Positions 1 to 9,200 of a stretch of 31,682 nt of DNA are shown one piece after another; within the stretch, counting starts at the first letter, position 1, and the number at the start of each line of letters is the position of its first letter. The translations under genes and the position numbers were made by a program. Origin of the DNA: Caryophanales bacterium UBA4100 (GTDB taxonomy: Bacteria; Bacillota; Bacilli; Paenibacillales; UBA4045). The DNA lies in NCBI GenBank assembly GCA_002383285.1, contig DFXU01000028.1, positions 8,451 to 40,132 on the forward strand. Reading direction: 5' to 3'. The notes beneath the pieces were generated by a model that was given only the letters and a program-made list of their open reading frames with translations, made no database searches and had not been told where the DNA came from.

Positions 1-1087
1 ACAGACCTACTGTTAAAGTCCGACGGCTTAATGGAGCTGCGATTACACGGACATCGATTGAATCTCCAGCAACTACGGTAATTTCAACAGAATCCCCTGT
101 GATAGGAACATAAGTGTTACCGTTAAGTGAATACTCCATACCTGTGGCAACATGGAATAATTTCGTTGTTCCAGCAGTTGTTCCTTTAATCAACTTAGTA
201 AAGGCCCATAGTTGAGGATACTGACTTTCGAAGATATACCATTGCGAAGCAAAGTCCCACCCCGTAAACGTGCTCTCTGTCTGCATCTCTTCAGTAGTCT
301 TTCCTTCGCCTTTTCCTGTATCTACTTGTCCTGAAGTGGTTTCGTCGTAGAAGCTGTTAGATATATCACCCCCCTCTGATGATCCGATCAAGCCACCAGT
401 ATAGTAAACACCCGTCACACTTCCTGCCGCATAACTGCTAACAATATCACCGTAATGGTACCCTGCCAACCCGCCTACATTTTGAGTTCCAGTCACGCTT
501 CCTATGAAGTAGCTGTTATTGATACTCCCTCCATAAGGAGAACCTGCCAAGCCACCTACACTTTCTATTCCAACCACATTTCCCGTGACGTAGACATTGC
601 TAACAGAGAGTTCCTCGCCATATCCAAATAACCCGCCAACATTATATCTCCCCTGTACATCAACATCCTCAAGAATAATATTAGTAAATGAGCTGCCCCA
701 ATACGCAACACCGAAGAGTCCTACAAAATCCGCACCACCTGCAAGGATCGTTAAATTTCTTATTGTAAAGCCGTTACCGTTCAAATTTCCGTAAAAAGGA
801 TTGTCGTAGTTAGCACCAATTGGAGTCCAACCGGCACCGCTAGCGTAGGAGCTCAAATCAATATCAGATGTCAGTATAAAATAGATTCCTGCTCCGAGAT
901 GATTCCTGACTTCGTTGAGCTGATCAGCGTTAGCAATTTGATACGGATCGCTTGAAGTCCCCGTTCCTCCAGCGAACGCTACTGACGCATGGGCTTCGCC
1001 AGCACCAACAACCAACCCATTCAATCCACCTAAAACCAATACCATCACTAAGATGACTGATATTCCCTTTTGAACCATAACTCGCAT
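1..1087 (-). CDS. Secreted GLUG-repeat protein, 3' end cut by the window edge
   Basis: The reading frame is open from ATG 1085-1087 to the left edge: 362 codons, with the C-terminus missing. A strong AAGGAGG lies 8 bases before the ATG. Residues 1-34 form a signal peptide (MRVMVQKG, then a hydrophobic run, then AHA before SVAFAGG), so the product should be exported. Residues 37-115 resemble the lead-in module common in such proteins (GGTGTSSDPYQIANADQL, then a GWTPIG motif). GLUG-type repeats (Pfam GLUG) follow with the core GGL(F/A/I)G at residues 151, 178, 205 and 231, a spacing of 26-27. The block closes with a STFTGWDF...YPQLW segment, as is usual in the family. Residues 300-362 start another beta-rich domain. 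GLUG proteins are surface or adhesion-like beta-solenoids of largely unknown role. A possible minus-strand -10 (TATACT) lies at 1133-1138 with no convincing -35. Confidence 0.85.
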   Translation of the reverse strand, partial: MRVMVQKGISVILVMVLVLGGLNGLVVGAGEAHASVAFAGGTGTSSDPYQIANADQLNEVRNHLGAGIYFILTSDIDLSSYASGAGWTPIGANYDNPFYGNLNGNGFTIRNLTILAGGADFVGLFGVAYWGSSFTNIILEDVDVQGRYNVGGLFGYGEELSVSNVYVTGNVVGIESVGGLAGSPYGGSINNSYFIGSVTGTQNVGGLAGYHYGDIVSSYAAGSVTGVYYTGGLIGSSEGGDISNSFYDETTSGQVDTGKGEGKTTEEMQTESTFTGWDFASQWYIFESQYPQLWAFTKLIKGTTAGTTKLFHVATGMEYSLNGNTYVPITGDSVEITVVAGDSIDVRVIAAPLSRRTLTVGL

Positions 1088-1120
1088 TATAATTTCCTCC
1101 TTGAAGTGTTGTTTGATTTC

Positions 1121-1308
1121 CTACGTTAGAAAAGTATACACACCCCCAATGACAGCAGAATGACAATCTAGCTCAAGTGCCTGGTCGATATGGTTGTCTT
1201 CTATGATCCACACCTGAAGCCTCTCATATTTAACAGGCTTTACGATGTAGTCGAATAGTCGAAGGCATATACATCGAATGCAGGCAGCACCTGCCGAGTG
1301 TTTAATTC
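1121..1308 (-). pseudogene. Response-regulator receiver-domain remnant, frameshifted
   Basis: On the minus strand the frame ending at TAG 1121-1123 reads FDYIVKPVKYERLQ, which has the beta5-alpha5 end of a two-component receiver domain, including the conserved Lys-Pro. Just upstream the frame is broken by an 8-bp tandem duplication (TAGTCGAA twice on the plus strand, 1248-1263). Skipping one copy restores VLPAFDVYAFDYIVKPVKYE, a typical receiver C-terminus of LytTR/SARP-like regulators. The frame has a stop at 1309-1311, and no phospho-acceptor region or output domain is present. Downstream the sequence decays into a tail with no recognised match and ends 34 bases before the GLUG start. The motif and duplication are seen directly; that it derives from a lost regulator is inference. 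Confidence 0.6.
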
Positions 1309-1321
1309 TTAATACCAGCTA

Positions 1322-1357
1322 AAATAACCCCATCCTTCAACAAGATGCGGGTTATTT
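1322..1357 (-). terminator. Hairpin, possible second terminator
   Basis: The arms aaataaccc+catc (1322-1334) and gatg-c-gggttattt (1344-1357) form a 13-bp stem with one bulged C and a 9-base loop. On the minus strand it is followed by only TTTT and then AGCTGG, so the U-tract is weak. It would back up the stronger terminator at 1450-1480. Confidence 0.5.
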
Positions 1358-1402
1358 GACGGCTATCTATTTACGATCCCAGCAAGTAATTCATAATAAA
1401 AA

Positions 1403-1452
1403 TTTCGCCGTTACTTGTGATACGGTTCACCTTAACCCCTTAAACGGCGAAA
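1403..1452. repeat. Perfect 10-bp inverted repeat overlapping a terminator U-tract
   Basis: tttcgccgtt at 1403-1412 and aacggcgaaa at 1443-1452 are perfect inverse complements, separated by 30 bases. The right arm shares its A-run with the T-tract of the minus-strand terminator at 1450-1480, so in a minus-strand transcript the two structures would form one after the other or compete. Confidence 0.55.
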
Positions 1453-1480
1453 AAAGGCACTTCACACATCCGAGTGCCTT
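1450..1480 (-). terminator. Rho-independent terminator of the LuxR regulator
   Basis: The stem aaggcact (1454-1461) pairs with agtgcctt (1473-1480), 8 bp, around an 11-base loop. On the minus strand it runs into six T residues (1455-1450). It lies about 185 bases past the regulator's TAG and 25 bases past an in-frame TAA at 1505-1507. Confidence 0.75.
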
Positions 1481-1504
1481 ACTTTTAACCATGACGCCTG
1501 CATT

Positions 1505-1663
1505 TTAGAATGTATCATCCCGTAGATATCCATCCCATAATCCATACTTCCAGTTTCGCAGTATCGCTCGAGAGAACACATCTTTGTTTGGAGAAGCGTT
1601 GGAGTCAGCCACAGCACAAGCAATGTTGTCTGTGACAGCCTGTGCTGTACAATTCGATTGAAG
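1505..1663 (-). other. 52-codon in-frame extension past the LuxR stop codon, or a gene remnant
   Basis: The frame of the upstream regulator stays open for 52 codons after its TAG (1664-1666), up to TAA 1505-1507. It encodes a protein-like stretch that includes DSNASPNKDVFSRAIL and RNWKYGLWDGYLRDD. No ATG or convincing start is present in it. A hairpin sits 15 bases after the TAG, and the real terminator lies just beyond the TAA. It could be the tail of a formerly longer protein, an unrelated remnant, a leaky-stop extension or chance: an open run of this length is not rare by chance. I do not recognise the peptide. Confidence 0.3.
1611..1648. repeat. Hairpin directly downstream of the LuxR stop codon
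   Basis: acagcacaagc (1611-1621) and gcctgtgctgt (1638-1648) pair over 11 positions with one mismatch and a 16-base loop. No T-run follows on either strand, so it is not a classical terminator. It starts 15 bases after the TAG in the minus-strand mRNA. Confidence 0.45.
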
Positions 1664-4600
1664 CTAGTTTAACAGATGAAGCTCCTTCGCTTTGTTGATG
1701 GCTTGAACCCGATTGTTGACTTGCAGCTTTCCATAGATGTTATTCGCGTGTATCTTTACTGTGCCTTCCGTTATCGATAAACGCAAGGCAATCTGCTTAT
1801 TGGACAATCCTTCGTCCATGAGACGTACAATTTCCATTTCGCGATTGGTTAAGGATTCGACAATCGAGATCATCGGTTTCGAATCATCCTGCGTCTCCTT
1901 ACCGTCCGTGCGATCTTCCAATCGCCATAGCTTCAGATAAATCATGCGTGAGAATATCAACTCCAGCATATCCACACGATCTATCGTGAACGCATTGGAC
2001 GTTTGGTTATTTTCCAAATATAAAATTCCGTCCCGATGAACTGAATCGCGAATGGGCAAACATAAAATAGATCGTGGCTGCTTGTGTTGAATATATGAAT
2101 CGTTCGCAAAAATACTTTGCCGGGCCTCTCCCACAATGACAGGCTCCTTCGTACGATGGACGAATCGAACAATCGCATGAGCATAAGAGTTATTCTGCTC
2201 CGAAACCTCCTCCCGTTTCCGATTGATTTCTAGTGCTGTTTTGATGATGAACCGGCCATCGTTCTCCAACAAGATAAGCCCTGTCTCCCCACCGGTCGTA
2301 TGAAGAGCCAACTGCAGGAATCTCTCTGACAAGGTACTATCCGACCCATCCTCCATTAGTGTTCGAGCCGTCTGCTGCAGCAGCTCGATATCCAAGTCCT
2401 GACTGAGACTTTCACCAAAGATCGTGTTGATGATTGGCAAGTTTCTTTCCCTTATGGGGTCAGTCTTCTCCGGGGCATCCCATTCCTCAAAGGAGAGTTC
2501 AGCAAGTGCGGGAACGTTCTCCTGCAAATGCTTCGCTTTCCCTGTTGCCCCCCACTTGTCATAAGCCTCGCAGGCTTGCCGAAGGCAGCGTTCATGCAGA
2601 CTCGGGTCCTTCATTCTTGCGTATACATCCGCAGCCGATTCCGCCGCAATGGCTACGTCTCGAGAATCCCCAATCTGCCTGGCTTCATGAATCGCTTGAT
2701 GATATAACTTAACTGCTTCATTGTCGTTACGGTTTAATCGGGCGTATTCCGCTTGCATAATCCGATATTTCGGCAACGTATTTGTTGAGGCACTCGTCCA
2801 TACCCTCATCCGTTTCATTAATTCCCGTAGCGTCTTTCCATATTTGCGTGGCCCATATCGTTCATGGTCCGCATAGCTCCTCATGAGGGCCATGGCATAG
2901 TAAAAGCAATGCTTCTGTTGAATCGTGAGCAAGATATCTCTTCTCATCCCGATAGATTGCTCGGCCAAGGTGATCGCCTCCGAATAACGGTTGTAAAGGA
3001 ACGCGACCTCGAGCTTGCATGTATAGAGGTAATACCAGTTGCCCTTCTCCTCATTGGTCATCTCTTGTTCCAACCACGACACATTCTCCGGCATGTCCGG
3101 GATGTGAAAAAGCAAGGGCTGATCATGGAATGGCTGTCGCAACCATTCAATGTAGCGATCGGTGATACGAAACGCCCGCATCGTGATCTCATCCAACCAT
3201 TGGGCGTTTTCCGCTTCATAAGTTTTTGTAATAAGATGCAAGCGTCTCAAATCCTGATCGTACTTAATGATATGGCAGGACATCGCATTGCCGGCATTCA
3301 CCATATCCCCGCATTCCAAGCTGAGCTGTGCCGCACTCTCAAAGAGGGAGGCGACTACCTCATTGGAGTAAGTATATTGTTTGGCTAAACCCCGATACAG
3401 CTGCACTTTCCCTCGGAGATGCAAGCTGTCCGATTGTTCGGCGTAAGTCCACGCCACTTCGATTAAGCGCTCAGCCGCCCGATATTGACCTAATCCGAAA
3501 CCAATGGCAGCGGCGTAAGACCCAAGCGCGATGGAGAAGGCGTCTCCAAGGCCCTGCCTTAAAGACATTCGCACATACTTCGCAAATAGGATGATCGATA
3601 ACTCCGGATTAACGATAAACATCACCGATGAAGCGACTGTCACGATGTGAGCCAAGGCTTCATGGTTCGAATCGTGATTAATCGGTAATTGTTCGAGCCG
3701 CTTATGGTTTCTGGCTAATGCCAGTTGCGTTCGAGCGATCTCAACGAAAAGCGATAAGGTAGAAGCTGCAGACGGCATAGATAAACCAAATTCGTTCATC
3801 GCCAGCACTGCCGTATCGACGGCCTCGTTCATCCTATTGTGGAAGCTGTACATCATGATCATGATTGCATAGATTCGCGAGCGGTCGGATAACGTATGGG
3901 CATGCTGCAGCAACTCACGCAAATCCGTCTCGGCAAGGCCAATATCACCTGAGAAATAAAGACATTCCGATCGTTCCAGCACAAGTTGAAAATAAAGCCC
4001 ATCGGATCGAGACCAGTCCTCGGTCTTGTCCAATTCGGCCCCGATCATCAAGAAGCCTAGGGCTTGTCCGTAAGCAGCGGAAGATTTCGCTTTCCTTCCA
4101 GCATCAAGGTTCATGCCAGCCAATTGTTCAAGCTCTGTATGGTCGGTGATGTATGCGCGTCCTGCATTCAAATGATGCACGACTTGAAACAAGCGCTCTT
4201 CTGCAATTGATGAAGGAATGGAGCGCAACAGGGCTCGTCCGATTTCCAGATGTACTTGCATCTTTTCCTCTTCAGCAACGAGATCATAAGCAACCTTCTG
4301 TATTTGATCATGCTGGAATCGTAGCTGTTCCTTCTCAACTACGATCCACCCTTCATTGACAGCAGGCGAAATGACATGTGTTACTTGCTCGATATCCATC
4401 CCTGCTATGCACGAAATAGTCTCGATATCGAAAGAGGCTCCTAGGCTACCGGCCCGCTGCAACAGCAAACGTGTTTCTGCTGGAAGGGTTTCGAGCCTAC
4501 TTTTGATCAATTCGACTACATCCTGAAAGCCCTTCATGGCTTGGATCGCTTGCAAATCCCATTGCCAACATCCCACCTCAAAGTCAAAGGTTAGCCGCTT

Positions 4601-6031
4601 CTGATCATAGCAGGCTTGCAGCATTTGCTTGAGATAAAGCGGATTGCCTGCTGTCTGTTGGTAGAGGATATCCGCTAACGTCTTGATTTCATCGGAATCG
4701 GCATTCAATGTATCCGTTGCAAATCGGATAACATCGGAATAGCTTAGGGCATGTAGTTTCATGAAATGAATCCCGGCACCATCGGACACCGATAGATCCA
4801 GAAACCAGGGGTGATGGTCTTGCTGCTCGCCAACCTCATCATCCCGATACGTTCCGATGAACATCACATGCTTCAGTGACGATTGCTCCCATAAGTCACG
4901 AAGCAGATGAAGACTTGCTGAATCCGCCCATTGCAAGTCATCGATACCGATAACCAAGGGGTGCTTTTTGCTCGCGAACGCCTGTATCAAGTTGCCGAAT
5001 AGCTTCCGGAAGCGGTTTGTCGCTTCCGCAGGAGACAACGCCTCGACCGGAGATTGTTCTCCGGCCAGCCAAGTTAATTCTGGAATTACTTGGGTGAGCA
5101 CGTTCCCGCTTCTTCCCAAGGCCTTCGCGATTTTCCCTTTCCAGAGCTCAATCTGTTCATCCCCGCTTGCCATGATGTGTCTGATTCGATCCGACAAAGC
5201 CGCAATGAAGGGGGCGTAAGGCTTCGACTCTCGGATGGATTCGGCCTTGCCATACATGAAATTCCCATGGTTCTGAAATATATGCTCCTGCAGAGCTCTG
5301 ATTATCGTCGATTTACCGCTTCCAGCATGGCCGGCCACGACTAACAATTCCTTCGCACCTGAACAGACTCGAGCATACACATCCATTAATTGCTGCCATT
5401 CGCGGTCCCGACCATAGAGATGTTTCGGTACACGCAACCGGCTTCGCTCATCTAGTTCGCCCAATGGGAACCCATCGATTTTTCCGGTCTCTGTCCATTG
5501 TTCGGCGCACTTTTTAAGATCATCCAAGAGCCCGTGTGCACTCTGATATCGTTCCTCTGGCGCTTTGGCTAGGAGTTTCATCACTAGCTCGTTGATAGGT
5601 TGAGGAATGTGCGGTTTGGATACGCTAAGCGGCTTCGGCCGCACCGCCATATGGGCATGGTTCCATTCGTTCAGCGAACCTGCCCTGAACGGAAACTCGC
5701 CAGTCAGCCATTCATAGAACAGAATGCCAATGCCATACAAGTCACTACGATGGTCGGGCTGCCTCATCATGCGACCCCCGTGTTCCGGAGACATGTACGC
5801 GTAAGCAAGACCAGCCCCCTCCTGATCGATCTTACTCCAATGCAGCGACATGTCCTCTCCTTCCATCCGAAGGGTTATGTGTTCAGGATCCACTCCTGGA
5901 GGGAAGGGCTGATGTTGATGCCACTCACTTACCAGCTCCACTACTTTCGGAGCCAACCTGAAAAAAAGAGATAAATCGATTAGGTTGGAATCCATGAAGC
6001 TTCTTAAACTCGTCTCTTGTCTTTCTTTCAA
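1664..6031 (-). CDS. Giant LuxR-type regulator: pseudokinase remnant, AAA/STAND ATPase, GAF, HTH
   Basis: A cytoplasmic transcription regulator of 1455 residues. Residues 1-180 match only the C-lobe of a Ser/Thr kinase (YMSPEHGGRMMR at 79-90, then DHRSDLYGIGILFYEWLTG). The N-lobe is absent, and the catalytic HRDLKPxN loop is replaced by GVDPEHITL, so catalysis is not expected. An AAA_16/STAND ATPase follows: Walker A GHAGSGKST at 234-242, Walker B LVIGIDDLQWAD at 359-370, then a GTYRDDE segment at 393-399. About residues 600-1200 are helical and TPR-like, about 1220-1370 GAF-like, and 1393-1455 a LuxR HTH (TNREMEIVRLM, then SNKQIALRLSITEGTVK). The start is TTG 6029-6031, behind GGAGGG carried in a hairpin loop. 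An in-frame TGA shortly upstream excludes a hidden N-lobe. Known relatives couple nucleotide hydrolysis and ligand sensing to DNA binding; the targets here are unknown, with the flanking surface genes as candidates. Confidence 0.88.
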   Translation of the reverse strand: MKERQETSLRSFMDSNLIDLSLFFRLAPKVVELVSEWHQHQPFPPGVDPEHITLRMEGEDMSLHWSKIDQEGAGLAYAYMSPEHGGRMMRQPDHRSDLYGIGILFYEWLTGEFPFRAGSLNEWNHAHMAVRPKPLSVSKPHIPQPINELVMKLLAKAPEERYQSAHGLLDDLKKCAEQWTETGKIDGFPLGELDERSRLRVPKHLYGRDREWQQLMDVYARVCSGAKELLVVAGHAGSGKSTIIRALQEHIFQNHGNFMYGKAESIRESKPYAPFIAALSDRIRHIMASGDEQIELWKGKIAKALGRSGNVLTQVIPELTWLAGEQSPVEALSPAEATNRFRKLFGNLIQAFASKKHPLVIGIDDLQWADSASLHLLRDLWEQSSLKHVMFIGTYRDDEVGEQQDHHPWFLDLSVSDGAGIHFMKLHALSYSDVIRFATDTLNADSDEIKTLADILYQQTAGNPLYLKQMLQACYDQKRLTFDFEVGCWQWDLQAIQAMKGFQDVVELIKSRLETLPAETRLLLQRAGSLGASFDIETISCIAGMDIEQVTHVISPAVNEGWIVVEKEQLRFQHDQIQKVAYDLVAEEEKMQVHLEIGRALLRSIPSSIAEERLFQVVHHLNAGRAYITDHTELEQLAGMNLDAGRKAKSSAAYGQALGFLMIGAELDKTEDWSRSDGLYFQLVLERSECLYFSGDIGLAETDLRELLQHAHTLSDRSRIYAIMIMMYSFHNRMNEAVDTAVLAMNEFGLSMPSAASTLSLFVEIARTQLALARNHKRLEQLPINHDSNHEALAHIVTVASSVMFIVNPELSIILFAKYVRMSLRQGLGDAFSIALGSYAAAIGFGLGQYRAAERLIEVAWTYAEQSDSLHLRGKVQLYRGLAKQYTYSNEVVASLFESAAQLSLECGDMVNAGNAMSCHIIKYDQDLRRLHLITKTYEAENAQWLDEITMRAFRITDRYIEWLRQPFHDQPLLFHIPDMPENVSWLEQEMTNEEKGNWYYLYTCKLEVAFLYNRYSEAITLAEQSIGMRRDILLTIQQKHCFYYAMALMRSYADHERYGPRKYGKTLRELMKRMRVWTSASTNTLPKYRIMQAEYARLNRNDNEAVKLYHQAIHEARQIGDSRDVAIAAESAADVYARMKDPSLHERCLRQACEAYDKWGATGKAKHLQENVPALAELSFEEWDAPEKTDPIRERNLPIINTIFGESLSQDLDIELLQQTARTLMEDGSDSTLSERFLQLALHTTGGETGLILLENDGRFIIKTALEINRKREEVSEQNNSYAHAIVRFVHRTKEPVIVGEARQSIFANDSYIQHKQPRSILCLPIRDSVHRDGILYLENNQTSNAFTIDRVDMLELIFSRMIYLKLWRLEDRTDGKETQDDSKPMISIVESLTNREMEIVRLMDEGLSNKQIALRLSITEGTVKIHANNIYGKLQVNNRVQAINKAKELHLLN

Positions 6032-6032
6032 G

Positions 6033-6052
6033 CGACATTCCCTCCAATGTCG
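6033..6052 (-). promoter_or_regulatory. Hairpin with the Shine-Dalgarno in its loop, before the LuxR start
   Basis: cgacatt and aatgtcg form a perfect 7-bp stem around the 6-base loop ccctcc, which on the minus strand is GGAGGG, the ribosome binding site of the TTG-started regulator. The stem ends one base before the start codon. The motif GACATTG is also repeated directly just upstream. Confidence 0.55.
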
Positions 6053-6066
6053 AACAATGTCTCTTC

Positions 6067-6072
6067 ATTATA
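6067..6072 (-). promoter_or_regulatory. Candidate -10 element of the LuxR regulator
   Basis: A perfect TATAAT on the minus strand, 35 bases before the TTG start, in an A+T-rich stretch. No good -35 hexamer is seen at 16-18 bases, so the promoter may need an activator or may not be sigma-A strong. Confidence 0.45.
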
Positions 6073-6115
6073 CTAAATAATCAAATTTTTTTAACCTAAA
6101 GATCACTTGCACAAA

Positions 6116-6155
6116 GAAAAAGACTGCTCCAGGTATATATGCACCCGAAGCAGTC
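6116..6155 (-). terminator. Terminator of the SLH surface-protein gene
   Basis: gactgct (6122-6128) pairs with agcagtc (6149-6155), with a further ggt/acc pairing inside the loop. On the minus strand the stem is followed by TTTTTCTTTG. It lies 46 bases after the SLH gene stop and separates that gene from the downstream regulator. Confidence 0.75.
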
Positions 6156-6200
6156 CATAGTATTGTCTATTCCATACGACGAGAGAATCCTTATAAGTCG

Positions 6201-9200
6201 TTAGTAGGTGATAAATTCCGCTAATTCCATCAGGTTCTTAATCATAACGACCGTCTCTGCACGCGTGGCGTTCAATTGCGGGCGGAACATCCCTTCCTCG
6301 CCGCCCTGAAGGAGGCCAAGCGAGCTGGCCATGCCTACGGCTTCCCGGGCATAGCTGGATACGTCGTCGGCGTCCTTGTACGTATCAAGCGCTTGCCTAG
6401 AGTCTCCCTCCGTAATAGCTTCTCTTAGCTGCAAGAAGTCGATCGCGTTGCCGAGCAGCACAGAGGCTTCCTGGCGAGTAATTGGTAGGTTGCCGCGGAA
6501 CGAGCCATCCGTGTACCCCTTCACCAATCCGGCTTGATTCGCTGCAGTCAGCGCGCCGGCATACCAATCATCGGCGGCCACATCCGTGTAGAGTTCGTGC
6601 TTAATTTGCGTGACGTCTAGACCGAGTGCCCGCACGAGAAGCGTAACGAACTCGGCACGCGTCACCTGTTGATTCGGACGGAAGGAACCGTCTTCGAATC
6701 CATTCACGATGAGCTTATCTGCCAACAATTGTATGTCGGCTTGTCCCCAGTGAACGGCGATGTCATTCAGCGTGATGTCATATTCCACTACGGCGTAAGT
6801 AGAGTTTGAATTCCGCTTTAAGACTGCCACTTTTTTGCCATCGGTTTCAACGAATTCGGTCGGGACCGGAGATAAGGTGCCGTCCGCATTAACGATGACG
6901 CCAACGGCTTTGGCGGGATTCACGTTCTGGGTTAAATCGATTGCTCGATCTACATAGGTGTTGCCAAAGTTATTTAGTTCTACTGTGTTATCCCCGCTCG
7001 TGACGGTAATGGAGAAGTCCACCACCTTCGAAGCCAACTTTGATTTGCCTCTCGTAGCATGGGTCACCGCCGTGTCCGGTTTTTCTTCAATCGTTACGTT
7101 CACTTCGGCATTTGCCGCATCCTGCTCCGAGATCCCCAATGAACTGCTGATACTACCCGTATTTACTAAACTGGAAGGCAAGGAGTACTCTGCACTGTTC
7201 GATTGGACAACAATAGTATTGTCACTGTTGTTGGCAGCCGTTTGCTCCAAGGCATTCACGGACAGCTTCGCTTTTGCCTTTCCGGTACTGGAATCGACCG
7301 GAATCACGATGGCTTTTGCATCTTTGTCTTGATTAAGTTGGTTCTTCAGATCTGCCTCATCCACCTGTGTAACCTTGGTCTCCTTGCCGCTCTCATCTGT
7401 TTCTGTACTCGTTGTCTCCTTAGTTATTAGCACCTTTTTATGGGGACTGCTCGTAACGGATGTTGGTGCTGGCGGTGGTGCTGGTGCTGGTGCTGGTTCC
7501 GGTTCCGGCGTTCTTACAGTCACCCTAACGAGGTTGCTGGATACGCTCCCTTGCGAATTGGAGACGACGACATCGTACAATCCCGCACTTGTCGCATGAT
7601 ACGTGGTGCTTGTTGCCCCTGCGATCGCGGTGCCGTTGAAACGCCATTGGTAGGTGGGGAGAGGTGTGCCGCTTGCCGAGATACTCAACTTGGCTGTCTC
7701 GCCCTCAGTTATGGTTGCCCCAACAGGCTGTTGCGTGATCGTCGGTGCCTCTGCATGATTCGCATCATCCACGATACTGAAAGTTACTTTTCGGATTCGG
7801 TGATTAAACGTATCGGGAATATACACATTCCCACTACTATCTACCGCGACCCCAAGTGGCCTGTTCACATTGGCCTCGTCCGCAGGTCCGCCGTCTCCCG
7901 AATAACCTGAACTTCCAGTCCCTGCCACCGTACTGATGGTGCCATCCGACGCGATTTTTCGAATCCGGCTTCCACCATATTCAGCAATATATATATTCCC
8001 ACTGCTGTCTATCGCGATTCCACTTGGACTATATAATTGCGCTTGGTCAGCAGGTCCACCGTCTTCTGAAATGCCTGAACTGCCGGTTCCTGCCACCGTT
8101 TGAATCGTGCCATCAGGGGTTACTTTCCGTACCCGATGGTTACTATAATCAGTGATATACAGGTTCCCGCCGCTATCTAACGCAACCCCAAATGGCCAGT
8201 ATAGCTGCGCTTGGTCAGCAGGTCCACCGTCTCCTGAATAACCTGAACTGCCGGTTCCTGTCACCGTACTGATCGTGCCATCCGTCGCGATTTTACGAAT
8301 CCTGTCGTTGTATCGATCAGCGATATACACATTCCCGCTGCTGTCTACTGTAACCCCTGTTGGCGAATTTATCGCCGCTTCGTTCGCCGGTCCGCCGTCT
8401 CCTGAATAGCTTGCACTGCCAGTCCCCGCTATCGTACTGATCGTGCCATCCGTCGCGATTTTCCGGATCCGGTTGTTGTATCGATCGGCGACATACACAT
8501 TCCCACTGCTGTCTACTGCGATTCCACTTGGGTTGTTGAGTCTTGCATTTGTCGCCGGTCCGCCGTCTCCTGAATATCCCGGAGTACCGGTTCCCGCTAT
8601 CGTTTGAATCGTACCGTCCAAGGCTATTTTCCGAATCCGGTTGTTAGTAGTATCGGCGATATACACATTCCCGCTGCTATCTATCGCGACAGCATATGGA
8701 TTGTTGATTTCCGCAAGATTAGCCGGACCCCCATCTCCAGAGTAGCCACCGACACCGGTTCCCGCTATCGTGCTGATGATCGGTCCTGAATCATTAACCT
8801 TCACTAGAACTGCGTTGCTCGCTGTGGATGCCGTTTTGTTGCCGGTTGCGGTGTTATCCGTATTAGCAACGACCACGTAATAGTAGGTTTCTCCCGCAGT
8901 GTTCGTTGGCGTGGCATACGAAGATTCGGTTGCCCCGTCGATCAGCGTGCCGCCGCTGTTGCTGTCTGTATCGTTGCTATACCATTGATAGCTCAAATTT
9001 CCTGAATATACACTTGCGGTCACACTCATCGTGGCTGTTTCACCTTGATTCACGATTGCCCCTTCTGGCTGTTGCGTAATGCTTGGCGCCTCCGCATGGG
9101 TCACCTCGTTCACTTTCATGAGCACGGCATTGCTCGTTACTGTTGACGTCTTATTCCCGGTCGCGGTGTTATCCGTATTAGTAATGACGACGTAGTAATA

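Noticed and set aside
930..1166. 78-codon open frame on the minus strand
   Set aside because: It overlaps the start of the GLUG gene in another frame and lacks a ribosome site; the GLUG frame has AAGGAGG, a signal peptide and recognisable repeats.
2864..3388. 174-codon plus-strand open frame
   Set aside because: It is antisense to the regulator's helical-repeat region, with no ribosome site or recognisable motif; a shadow of the coding strand.
5600..5974. 124-codon plus-strand open frame
   Set aside because: Antisense to the kinase-remnant region of the regulator; no family resemblance.
6032..6200. Possible missing kinase N-lobe upstream of the LuxR regulator
   Set aside because: The frame meets a TGA within a few codons, and the gap holds only a promoter-like region and the terminator of the next gene.
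7440..7910. 156-codon plus-strand open frame rich in Trp and Cys
   Set aside because: It mirrors the Pro/Ala-rich linker and repeat DNA of the SLH gene; the odd composition comes from the complement of PAPAPAPP codons.
7773..8780. CRISPR-like regular repeats
   Set aside because: The 168-bp period is wholly coding and encodes NHL repeats; there are no short palindromic repeats with unique spacers.
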